Part shown: piece after piece, positions 1 to 4,953 of the stretch
Position numbering within the stretch: position 1 is the stretch's first letter
Layout of the letters: each line of letters opens with the position of its first letter
Assembly (NCBI GenBank): GCA_031279925.1
Contig: JAITHQ010000196.1
Location: forward strand, 1 to 9,317
Source: Treponema sp.
Lineage (GTDB): Bacteria > Spirochaetota > Spirochaetia > Treponematales > Breznakiellaceae
Direction: 5' to 3'
DNA: 9,317 bases
Program-made: the position numbers and the translations under genes
The notes under the pieces: generated by a model
What the model saw: the letters and a program-made list of their open reading frames with translations, nothing else
Database searches by the model: none
What the model was told of the DNA's origin: nothing

Positions 1-2
1 AA

Positions 3-104
3 CACTCATGGGCAAACATGAAAAGGCATCTTCGTAATAACTTACACAATTTCCAATCCCTCAGTGACGGGATTTATGATTATTTTAAACTTTCATATAC
101 TTAA
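3..104 (+). mobile_element. C-terminal tail of a probable IS630-type transposase
   Basis: An open frame enters from the left edge and ends with TAA at 102-104. It reads SWANMKRHLRNNLHNF, then QSLSDGIYDYFKLSYT. The W-A-x-M-K-R segment followed by a short helix and an aromatic-rich end resembles the last about 30 residues of IS630-family DDE transposases, whose C-terminus usually carries a W-A-x-L-K-R motif. The rest of the gene lies outside the window. The TAA is followed at once by CTTAATGTACTATA, which could be the terminal repeat plus TA target of the element, and methyltransferase homology begins just beyond. This fits an insertion that removed the 5' part of the methyltransferase gene. 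The call rests on a short stretch recognised from memory, so the family is uncertain. Confidence 0.4.
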
Positions 105-118
105 CTTAATGTACTATA

Positions 119-538
119 AAAGAGGTGTCGGAGGTTGACTTGGCATATATGGATCCGCCATACAACCAACATCCTTATGGATCAAATTATTTTATGCTTA
201 ATTTGATATTTGAAAATAAGTATCCTGAAAGCATCAGTAAAATTTCTGGAATTCCCGACGACTGGAATCGTTCCGCATATAATAAAAAACAATATGCTTA
301 TTCAGCTTTAGCCGATTTAGTTGCCAATATAAAAGCAAAATTTGTTCTTATATCATTTAATTCCGAAGGTTTTATTTCTCTTGACGAGATGAAAACCATG
401 TTGACAAAATGGGGAAAGTTCAGGTTTTGGAAACTTCTTATAATACTTTTCGTGGTTGCCGTAATCTTTCTTAGTCTTGCCGAACAGGGCGCTCGTAATA
501 TTCATGTTACTGAATATCTTTATTTATTGGAGAAATAA
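119..538 (+). pseudogene. D12-class N6-adenine DNA methyltransferase remnant, 5'-truncated and frameshifted
   Basis: The first readable frame contains VDLAYMDPPYNQHPYGSNYF. This holds the DPPY catalytic motif of N6-adenine methyltransferases and the following N-Y segment of the D12 class. The N-terminal SAM-binding part is absent: an in-frame stop lies at 107-109, just before the TACTATA junction motif. Homology-like sequence continues to the K-W-G near 410. The expected continuation SYNTFRGCRNLS is then found in another frame (about 418-472), where it hits a TAG. The ending RNIHVTEYLYLLEK returns in the first frame and stops at 538. At least two indels are therefore needed, one probably in the GGGGAAA run at 411-417. 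The enzyme cannot be functional. AT-rich codon use marks it as foreign to the GC-rich neighbours. Confidence 0.7.
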
Positions 539-694
539 ATGGCGCACAAAGATGAACTACGAAACTGGCTACAAATTTTTCCTTCCACTGATAATAGGTT
601 TCCGAAGGTATGCACTTCATGTTTGTACGCGACCGCTCTTTTCCAGTCCTTTAATTTATTCTACTATAAACAAGCAATTCGATATTTGGAATGA
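539..694 (+). pseudogene. Fragment abutting the methyltransferase, possibly start of its restriction endonuclease
   Basis: An ATG at 539 directly follows the methyltransferase TAA (536-538), a spacing typical of translationally coupled restriction-modification genes. The frame begins MAHKDELRNWLQIFPSTDN and continues with a C-x-x-C-like stretch (KVCTSCLYATALFQSFN) until the junction motif at 656-668. It then runs a few codons into unrelated sequence and stops at 692-694. I do not recognise the family. The assignment to a restriction endonuclease comes only from its position after a methyltransferase. It is too short to be a whole enzyme, and the break coincides with a copy of the TACTATA motif. 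Confidence 0.35.
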
Positions 695-851
695 TGTAGG
701 ATATTTGGTAGAAACACCATATTCATATAAAAATCTTTCGGTTGTTGAAAATCTTAATGTACTATATACATATTTTATATATCGGCTCCTATTTCAAAAA
801 CTTAAATTAATCTACTATATATTATGGTCTATTTACCGGCAAACGGCATGA
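660..851 (+). pseudogene. Internal fragment of an ABC transporter ATPase (BcrA-like)
   Basis: The frame from 660 encodes FDIWNDVGYLVETPYSYKNL followed by SVVENLNVLY. This matches the region between Walker A and the signature motif in BcrA-type (bacitracin or lantibiotic efflux) ATP-binding subunits, which typically read like IG-LVE-P--Y-NLT--ENL. Walker A, the signature and Walker B are all absent, so only about 30 codons of the domain survive. Recognisable similarity ends at the TACTATA motif at 754-766. The remainder (TYFIYRLLFQKLKLIYYIL onward to the stop at 849-851) is not recognised and overlaps the start of the membrane-protein remnant in another frame. Non-functional. Confidence 0.5.
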
Positions 852-1315
852 AACTAATGGAGATCATCCATATTATCGTGGTTCAAATATGGTTTGGGCA
901 GTCATGTGTATATTTGGTTTTGCGTTCTATTGTTTTAACAATATGGGCGTAGAAAAATTTCTGGTTTTAGCCCCAATGATATCGGGACTGTACAGAAAGG
1001 TTGCTTTACCGGCGGCCCTGGTATGTATAATACAGGGAATAATTTATGGAATATTTTCAAAATGGGGATTTAAAGAATTCAAATGGGTTTTGGTAAAATG
1101 GATAATGGTAATATTTGTTGTGTTATTTACCAGAATGGGCGGGATAGGGCAAATGTTTATGATTTTGGAAAATGTTCAAAAAAAATATTCAAAATATAAC
1201 ATTAAAAAACAGGAAAATGGTTTTTATATTTATAACCGGACAAATAATATTATTGTGTATAATGATAATAATATCAATAATAAAACCGAAAAATAGAAAT
1301 GATTTAATAAAGTGA
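811..1315 (+). pseudogene. Multi-pass membrane protein remnant, frameshifted near its C-terminus
   Basis: The frame opens at 811, immediately after a TAA inside the fourth TACTATA motif, and has no ATG until 889, so the true N-terminus is probably missing. It encodes YYGLFTGKRHETNGDHPYYR and then three hydrophobic helices (VWAVMCIFGFAFYCF, ALPAALVCIIQGIIYGIF, KWIMVIFVVLFT). In this frame the tail is polar and ends at 1296. Another frame from 1217 reads VFIFITGQIILLCIMIIIS then IIKPKNR and stops at 1313-1315, an obvious fourth helix. A frameshift has therefore separated the last helix from the body, probably in the A8 run (1178-1185) or A6 run (1204-1209). It resembles small four-helix inner-membrane proteins of unknown function. 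No signature allows a specific name. Confidence 0.5.
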
Positions 1316-1357
1316 AAACGGCGCCAGATGCCAGATGCGTATACTCGAATTACTACA

Positions 1358-1906
1358 TTATGGATTTGCCGGTTTCGGGACGCTGAAATCCGTGATAAGG
1401 GCGTATTGCCAAATAATTTTAAAACATTCCCGGCAGGAGTCGTATTGCCTGAAACATTGCCTTGCATACTCCACATCGCCATACACTTTCCAATAGCCGC
1501 ACAGTTTGTAATTCCGCCCTTTGTGCAGCACAAAACCAAGCACATCCTCCAGCGGGTAGCCAAGGAAAAAACCTATTTCATGGGGAAAATCATTGCCGGT
1601 AAACTGCTTGCGCAGATAGTCCAGCATGGCAAAAAGCGAATCCCCCACAGGGTATCCCATGCCGGCAAGCGCCGGCAGCGCGTTCCCTTTTAGCAAGGTT
1701 TTTTCAAGACGCTTTTTTTCAAAGGCAAGGACCAATAGGCCGCCGCCGGTTTTTCGCAGGACCTTTAGGTTAAGGCATGGCCGCAGCAAGGCGGATAAAA
1801 CGACAAGGGCGTTTTCAGAACCCAGCATAAACAGGGTGGCAGGTTTGCAGCCCAAAAGTACCAGACTGCAATGATTAACGATAGCCCGTTCTATTTCGCC
1901 GGACAT
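1358..1906 (-). CDS. DUF3793 family protein
   Basis: This encodes a 182-residue cytosolic protein without signal peptide or membrane helices. The central and C-terminal part FPHEIGFFLGYPLEDVLGF, then GYWKVYGD and a following C near the end, is the recognisable signature of the DUF3793 family. No biochemical role is established for it. The N-terminal third carries SLVLLGCKPATLFML, also usual for the family. I chose the ATG at 1904-1906 rather than the upstream in-frame start at 1948 because an AAGGAG ribosome site lies 5 nt before it and because the longer start would lie inside the terminator hairpin at 1935-1985. The same-strand flavodoxin lies upstream, a pairing that suggests a redox or iron-related role, but this is inference. 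Upstream control elements are described separately. Confidence 0.8.
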   Translation of the reverse strand: MSGEIERAIVNHCSLVLLGCKPATLFMLGSENALVVLSALLRPCLNLKVLRKTGGGLLVLAFEKKRLEKTLLKGNALPALAGMGYPVGDSLFAMLDYLRKQFTGNDFPHEIGFFLGYPLEDVLGFVLHKGRNYKLCGYWKVYGDVEYARQCFRQYDSCRECFKIIWQYALITDFSVPKPANP

Positions 1907-1934
1907 AGACGCTCCTTTCCCTTTCTTTCCTTCC

Positions 1935-1985
1935 AAAAAACCGGGCATACCGTAAAACTATGGCATGGAACTACGGTACGCCCGG
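1935..1985 (-). terminator. Intrinsic terminator or attenuator in front of the DUF3793 gene
   Basis: Arms at 1941-1954 and 1972-1985 form a 14-bp stem (one G-U pair) with a 17-nt loop. On the - strand the stem is followed directly by TTTTTT (1935-1940). The structure ends about 28 nt before the DUF3793 start codon. It therefore either stops read-through from upstream or acts as a regulated attenuator in the DUF3793 leader, since a possible promoter lies further upstream. On the + strand no T-run follows, so it works only for leftward transcription. Confidence 0.7.
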
Positions 1986-2032
1986 CAGAGAGTGGAGAGA
2001 CGGCCAATGGGTATAGCCGCTTTTTAATTAAT

Positions 2033-2066
2033 GTCTGTCTTTAATGTGGACACATTATAGACAGAC
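2033..2066 (-). promoter_or_regulatory. 34-bp palindrome overlapping a TATAAT box (possible DUF3793 operator/promoter)
   Basis: Arms GTCTGTCTTTAATGTG (2033-2048) and CACATTATAGACAGAC (2051-2066) are inverted copies with one mismatch and a 2-bp centre. On the - strand the arm at 2051-2066 contains TATAAT (positions 2054-2059), a perfect -10 hexamer pointing to the DUF3793 gene. No good -35 hexamer is found at 16-18 bp. A dimeric regulator bound here would cover the -10 box. The alternative is the end or hairpin of a mobile element. The palindrome does not match a Fur or CRP consensus I know. Confidence 0.5.
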
Positions 2067-2179
2067 TTCCTTAAAACCGCAGGTATCTTTAAAAACTTTG
2101 ATTTCTAAAGTTAAACCGCTTAACAATACATATTCGGAAACTTTAGTCCTGAACAAATCTAATTAACGCTGCCTTTTCG

Positions 2180-2308
2180 TAGGGGGTAATACCCAAGAAC
2201 CCGCTCACGCGGGGGAGCTTTAGGGTGTTATAAAGGGTATTAAACCCGGCTGCAATACCTTATAAGAACAACATACCTCGTTCCTTCAGGGCGGGGTTGT
2301 TGATTCAT
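2180..2308 (+). ncRNA. IS200/IS605-type right end or omega-RNA-like block without tnpB
   Basis: A run of small hairpins on the + strand: GGGTAATACCC at 2184-2194, CCCGC-TCAC-GCGGG at 2200-2213 followed by GGGAGCTTTAGGGTG, and a terminal 9-bp stem (2275-2283 with 2289-2297, G-U pairs allowed) ending GGGCGGGGTTGTTGATTCAT. This closing hairpin followed by TTGATTCA resembles the right end of IS605-group elements, whose transcript end is the scaffold of the TnpB guide RNA. No tnpB or tnpA frame is present nearby, so it would be a solo or decayed end. The sequence just beyond 2308 runs into the 3' end of the flavodoxin gene. The rest of the 370-bp gap (2067-2180) shows no clear gene or site. Confidence 0.45.
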
Positions 2309-2320
2309 GGCCCTCTTAAA

Positions 2321-2749
2321 TTATCCGGCAAGCCGTTTGCCCAGATCGTAGCATTGATCCAGTGCGTTCTTGTCAGGGGCAAGCTGGGCGATAATGCCTT
2401 CGCCGTCAACAAGCGCGCCCAGGTCTTTCATGCGCCCGGCCCAATCCCGCATCCACTGGCCGTCGCCCCAATCATAGGAACCAAAAAGCGCAAGCGGCTT
2501 GCCTTCTACATCCGCACGGCTAAGGCCGCTGATAAAGGGCTCCATTTCGTTTTCTTCCAGAATTTCCGCGCCCATTGCCGGACAGCCAAAAGCAAGGGCT
2601 TTGGCCTCTTTAACCATATCCGCCGTTGCTTCGGAAACGGGTTTTAAGACAGTTTCCGCCCCGGAATCACCGGCTCCTTTGGCAAGCTGTTTGGCCATAG
2701 CTTCTGTATTTCCCGTGCCGCTCCAAAATACGATCAGTACTTTCTTCAT
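2321..2749 (-). CDS. Short-chain flavodoxin
   Basis: This encodes a 142-residue FMN-binding electron carrier of the short-chain type, acting in the cytosol in place of ferredoxin. The N-terminus MKKVLIVFWSGTGNTEAMA is a first beta-strand followed by the phosphate-binding loop S-G-T-G-N-T (residues 10-15). GSYDWGDGQWM at mid-to-late position is the second FMN-contacting loop with aromatic residues. Length is normal for the family. I chose the ATG at 2747-2749 over the in-frame upstream start at 2785 because GGGAG precedes it by 7 nt and residue 1 then sits at the family's usual start. Flavodoxins are often induced under iron limitation. The same-strand DUF3793 gene lies downstream but has its own terminator and control region. 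A strong promoter and leader hairpin precede this gene. Confidence 0.92.
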   Translation of the reverse strand: MKKVLIVFWSGTGNTEAMAKQLAKGAGDSGAETVLKPVSEATADMVKEAKALAFGCPAMGAEILEENEMEPFISGLSRADVEGKPLALFGSYDWGDGQWMRDWAGRMKDLGALVDGEGIIAQLAPDKNALDQCYDLGKRLAG

Positions 2750-2776
2750 CGCGTTTCTCCCTTTTCCACAAAATTG

Positions 2777-2807
2777 ACAAACCATCTGGTTTCCCCAGGC
2801 AGTTTGT
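2777..2807 (-). promoter_or_regulatory. Leader hairpin upstream of flavodoxin
   Basis: Arms 2795-2807 and 2777-2789 form a 13-nt stem with one mismatch and two G-U pairs around a 5-nt loop, transcribed on the - strand between the predicted promoter and the flavodoxin ribosome site. It is followed by CAATTTTGTGG, a weak U-rich stretch. It could affect mRNA stability or act as a weak attenuator. No known riboswitch class was recognised. Confidence 0.4.
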
Positions 2808-2827
2808 TATATTGAACTTACATTATT

Positions 2828-2856
2828 GTTATAAAATTCTAACAAATATTTGTCAA
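2828..2856 (-). promoter_or_regulatory. Sigma-70-type promoter of the flavodoxin gene
   Basis: On the - strand TTGACA (2851-2856) and TATAAC (2828-2833) are separated by exactly 17 bp. The predicted start near 2821 gives a leader of about 70 nt before the ATG at 2749. This is the best promoter match in the window and suggests high basal expression unless repressed. Confidence 0.75.
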
Positions 2857-2886
2857 TAGGTTTTTGAAAAAATTTGATTTTTTTTG

Positions 2887-2931
2887 ATCGGGCCAGTTGA
2901 AAATCCAACCGGGGGTTTCAACTGGCCCGAT
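2887..2931. repeat. Perfect 16-bp inverted repeat between divergent genes
   Basis: ATCGGGCCAGTTGAAA (2887-2902) is repeated perfectly inverted at 2916-2931 around a 13-nt spacer. It lies between the flavodoxin promoter (-) and the predicted rsm22-like promoter (+). Neither direction has a T-run directly after the stem: a T-run precedes it on the + strand. It is therefore not a standard intrinsic terminator. It may be an operator, a barrier between the divergent units or a small mobile repeat. Confidence 0.65.
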
Positions 2932-2950
2932 GGGGTGAATGGGAAGCACT

Positions 2951-2978
2951 TTGCGGCTGAACGTTCCTGTGTTATACT
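2951..2978 (+). promoter_or_regulatory. Possible promoter of the Rsm22-family gene
   Basis: TTGCGG (2951-2956) and TATACT (2973-2978) are 16 bp apart on the + strand. A start near 2985 would give a leader containing GGAGG (2991-2995) before the ATG at 3011. This favours the downstream start over the in-frame ATG at 2939, which would overlap this promoter. Confidence 0.45.
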
Positions 2979-3010
2979 GTGGCAGCATCTGGAGGGTTCC
3001 GCTGTCGCCA

Positions 3011-4219
3011 ATGAATCTTTTTGAGTCCCTGCCGTCTGAAACCCGCCGCGAGCTTAACGCCGCAGCCGCATTAATCGACAAAACCTTTCCCCTGCCCCGG
3101 CGTTTCCGCGCCGCCCTGCCCGCCGGTGTGGCGGAGCTTTCCCGGCTGCTTACCAGCGGCAGGGGAGAGCGGCGCCTTTCCTATCTGGGCCAGCCAAATA
3201 TGCTTTCAGCGTACCTCCGCTACTTTCTGCCCTGGAACCTGTACCGGCTGTGCCGCCTTCTGCCCGCCCTGGACATTTCCCTTGCCGCAGGTGATCTTGT
3301 TGTCGACCTGGGGGCAGGCCCGCTTACATTCACCGCCGCGCTCTGGATTTCCCGTCCTGATCTGCGCAGCCTGCCCCTGGAATTCCGCTGCATTGATCTA
3401 AGCGGACCCGCTCTGGAAGCGGGTAAATCTTTTTTCGCCGCCCTTGCCGGGGGCGCTTCTCCCTGGAAAATACAAACCCTTAAAGGGCCCGCAGGCGGCA
3501 GGCGGCGCGAAAAATTTTTAGGCCCGGATTCCTTTACCGGGGGACGGCCCGCCTCCCTGGTCTGCGCGGTAAATGTGTTAAACGAAATGTACAGCGGCAT
3601 CCCCCACGGCGATCAGGCGGGCCTTGCTCGCTGTGCGGCAAATTCCGCCTGCTTGCTTGCGAACTTTGCCGCTCCTGCCGCTTCGATTCTGGTAGTGGAA
3701 CCGGGGGTTCCCCGCTGCGGGGAATTTATCAGCCTTTTGCGCGGCCTATTAATGGAACAAAAGCGCTTTCCCCGATCTCCATGTCCCCATCACAATGCCT
3801 GCCCCATGCCGGGCGGACTATCCAGGGCAGGCAAAAACCGCTGGTGTCATTTCGTTTTTGAGACGGACGACGCCCCAAGGCCCCTGCATACGCTTTCAGC
3901 GGCGGCGGGCCTGCCCAAGGAACGGGCCGCCCTGAGTTTCCTGCTGGCAGGGCCTGCCGCCGTATGCCCTCCTTGCGGCGGCGAAGAGGCGGTGCGGATT
4001 GTATCCGACGCTTTTCCCCTGCCGGGAAACCGGCAGGGGCGGTACGGCTGCTGGGCTCGGGGGCTGGCGCTGGCGGCGGCTGAACAAAGCGTTATACGCA
4101 ACCTAGCGCCGGGGGCCTTGATATACGCCGGTTTTGAAAAAAACGCCGTGCGGGACCCAAAAAGCGGCGCGATCATTGTGGAACCCCAAAAACGCCGGGC
4201 AAAAGAGGAAGAACATTGA
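3011..4219 (+). CDS. Rsm22/METTL17-family small ribosomal subunit methyltransferase-like protein
   Basis: A 402-residue protein of the Rsm22 family, a class-I SAM-dependent methyltransferase fold tied to small-subunit ribosome assembly in mitochondria. The bacterial role is less defined. YLPWNLYRL-like sequence at residues 71-80 and the SAM loop VVDLGAGPLTF (97-107) are family hallmarks, followed by CAVNVLNEM (185-193) and VVEPG (228-232). Four cysteines (C236 in PRCGEF, C258 and C264 in CPHHNACPM, C279 in RWCHF) match the set proposed to hold a 4Fe-4S cluster in METTL17. RIVSDAFPLPG and YGCWARG form the usual C-terminal part. I chose ATG 3011 because family similarity begins there and GGAGG lies upstream, though 15 nt away is long. 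An in-frame ATG at 2939 would add 24 residues. The gene is convergent with the phosphoesterase gene. Confidence 0.82.
   Translation: MNLFESLPSETRRELNAAAALIDKTFPLPRRFRAALPAGVAELSRLLTSGRGERRLSYLGQPNMLSAYLRYFLPWNLYRLCRLLPALDISLAAGDLVVDLGAGPLTFTAALWISRPDLRSLPLEFRCIDLSGPALEAGKSFFAALAGGASPWKIQTLKGPAGGRRREKFLGPDSFTGGRPASLVCAVNVLNEMYSGIPHGDQAGLARCAANSACLLANFAAPAASILVVEPGVPRCGEFISLLRGLLMEQKRFPRSPCPHHNACPMPGGLSRAGKNRWCHFVFETDDAPRPLHTLSAAAGLPKERAALSFLLAGPAAVCPPCGGEEAVRIVSDAFPLPGNRQGRYGCWARGLALAAAEQSVIRNLAPGALIYAGFEKNAVRDPKSGAIIVEPQKRRAKEEEH
4016..4039 (+). repeat. Perfect 10-bp hairpin with GAAA tetraloop inside the Rsm22-family gene
   Basis: CCCCTGCCGG (4016-4025), GAAA (4026-4029), CCGGCAGGGG (4030-4039) form a perfect stem closed by a GNRA loop within codons for PLPGNRQG. 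It could be an RNA structure that slows translation or protects the mRNA 3' part. It may equally be a by-product of Gly/Pro/Arg codons in GC-rich DNA. Confidence 0.55.
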
Positions 4220-4244
4220 CCCCCCCCCCCCCCCCAAAAAAAAA
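4220..4244. repeat. Homopolymer pair C16 then A9 after the Rsm22-family stop codon
   Basis: Sixteen C (4220-4235) followed by nine A (4236-4244) start at the base right after the TGA at 4217-4219, in the 47-bp gap between convergent genes. On the - strand it reads T9 then G16. Such tracts slip easily, and G-runs of this kind are used for phase variation in treponemes when they lie in promoters or coding regions. Here neither frame nor promoter would change. The G16 strand could form a quadruplex and, with T9, may hinder leftward transcription. The exact length may be a sequencing or assembly uncertainty. Confidence 0.85.
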
Positions 4245-4266
4245 TGGCTGAAATTGGACCGGAAAA

Positions 4267-4929
4267 TTAGAACCGGTAGATTAAATCAACCGGCCCGGTA
4301 TTAATAAATATGACTTTTGCGGCAGTGGGCGAATCGGGCAGGGAAACTTCCCAAATTTTCTGCTGCGGCGTATGGCCGACGATTTGGCTGTAACCGGCGA
4401 CAGGATCGGAACAGAGGGACCGTGGCCGTATCCAGATGGGGCTTTGGGTAACATCGTCGCCGTGGATTTCATAGCCGTCAAAATTCAGGATATTCCGGTC
4501 TTTGGCAAAGGCGTCGTTAATGTCCTCGATGCGGGTAAGGCCAAAACCGTTCATTTTTTTCATAAAGGATGCGGAAAGACCGGCGTGTGAAATAATGTAA
4601 TGATCCGGGGTAATATACAGCACTTTGAGCAGATCGATGTTTTCTTCCAGTTTTCGTGAAATCTCCGGCCAGTGCTGGTACTGAAATCCTGAGTATCTTT
4701 GATCCCTGACTTGCGCCAGATAATGGTAATCGTGATTCCCGATGCAGAGTTTTATCCGGGGGTCCTGCCTCGCCGCTTTGCAGATTTCAATGAAGTTCCG
4801 GTACTGGTCGAAAAACGCAATATCCGGGCTGTCAAAATAATCGCCCAGAAAATAGAACTCGGAAAAATCTTCGTTTAAATAACGTTTCCAGTATTTTGTT
4901 CCGTGGATGTCGCCGATCGCAAGTCTCAT
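4267..4929 (-). CDS. PPP-type (calcineurin-like) metallophosphoesterase, third gene of the RNA repair operon
   Basis: A 220-residue cytosolic protein with all metal-site motifs of the PPP/calcineurin-like fold: GDIHG (D7, H9), GDYFDSP (D30, D33), GNHD (N65, H66), SHAG (H115) and GHTP (H186). Such enzymes use two metal ions to hydrolyse phosphomonoesters or diesters. The substrate is not evident. Between the motifs it has aromatic-rich stretches (QRYSGFQYQHW) unlike Pnkp's own phosphatase domain. The first motif begins at residue 6, so there is no signal peptide. ATG 4929 is preceded by AAGGA at 8 nt, so I reject the in-frame TTG at 4950. It starts 24 nt after the pnkp stop with no terminator between, so it is very probably co-transcribed with hen1-pnkp. 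A role in processing phosphate or cyclic-phosphate RNA ends is an inference from position only. It could also be a general protein or nucleotide phosphatase. Confidence 0.85.
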   Translation of the reverse strand: MRLAIGDIHGTKYWKRYLNEDFSEFYFLGDYFDSPDIAFFDQYRNFIEICKAARQDPRIKLCIGNHDYHYLAQVRDQRYSGFQYQHWPEISRKLEENIDLLKVLYITPDHYIISHAGLSASFMKKMNGFGLTRIEDINDAFAKDRNILNFDGYEIHGDDVTQSPIWIRPRSLCSDPVAGYSQIVGHTPQQKIWEVSLPDSPTAAKVIFINTGPVDLIYRF

Positions 4930-4953
4930 TTTTTTGTTCCTTGTTACCAATGT

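Larger units (their letters stand above)
106..819 (+). repeat. Four dispersed copies of TTAWTSTACTATA at remnant junctions
   Basis: Copies lie at 106-118 (TTAATGTACTATA), 656-668 (TTATTCTACTATA), 754-766 (TTAATGTACTATA) and 807-819 (TTAATCTACTATA), all in the same orientation. The first and third share a 14-base identity including the preceding C. Copy 1 lies between the transposase tail and the methyltransferase remnant. Copy 2 lies where the frame starting at 539 gives way to the ABC ATPase piece. Copy 3 lies where recognisable ABC homology fades. Copy 4 lies where the membrane-protein remnant begins. They could be ends of IS630-like elements or MITEs with TA targets, or recombination scars. 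No opposite-orientation partner was seen. Confidence 0.5.

Noticed and set aside
1324..1337. Tandem CCAGATG pair, considered as the start of a repeat array
   Set aside because: Only two 7-bp copies and no further units; no CRISPR array or tRNA gene was seen anywhere in the window.
1189..1874. Several open frames on both strands around the DUF3793 gene
   Set aside because: They overlap the well-supported DUF3793 frame or cross from the AT-rich remnant into it; none shows a domain or ribosome site.
1907..1948. Upstream in-frame start for the DUF3793 protein
   Set aside because: It would start inside the terminator hairpin and add a lysine/glycine-rich stretch not typical of the family; the ATG at 1906 has an AAGGAG.
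2297..2647. A 116-codon + strand frame over the flavodoxin gene
   Set aside because: It is antisense to a clear flavodoxin and its sequence resembles no family.
2939..3010. Longer start of the Rsm22-family protein at 2939
   Set aside because: The added residues are not family-like and would overlap a promoter-like pair at 2951-2978; the alternative is kept as possible.
3707..3723. Palindrome TTCCCCGC-T-GCGGGGAA in the Rsm22-family gene
   Set aside because: A 1-nt centre cannot form a good hairpin loop, and it fits ordinary GC-rich coding sequence (VPRCGEF).
4220..4235. Poly-C tract as a phase-variation switch
   Set aside because: It lies after both stop codons of convergent genes, outside any visible promoter or frame.
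4930..4950. TTG start at 4950 for the phosphoesterase
   Set aside because: The ATG at 4929 has a well-spaced AAGGA and places GDIHG at the usual distance from the N-terminus.
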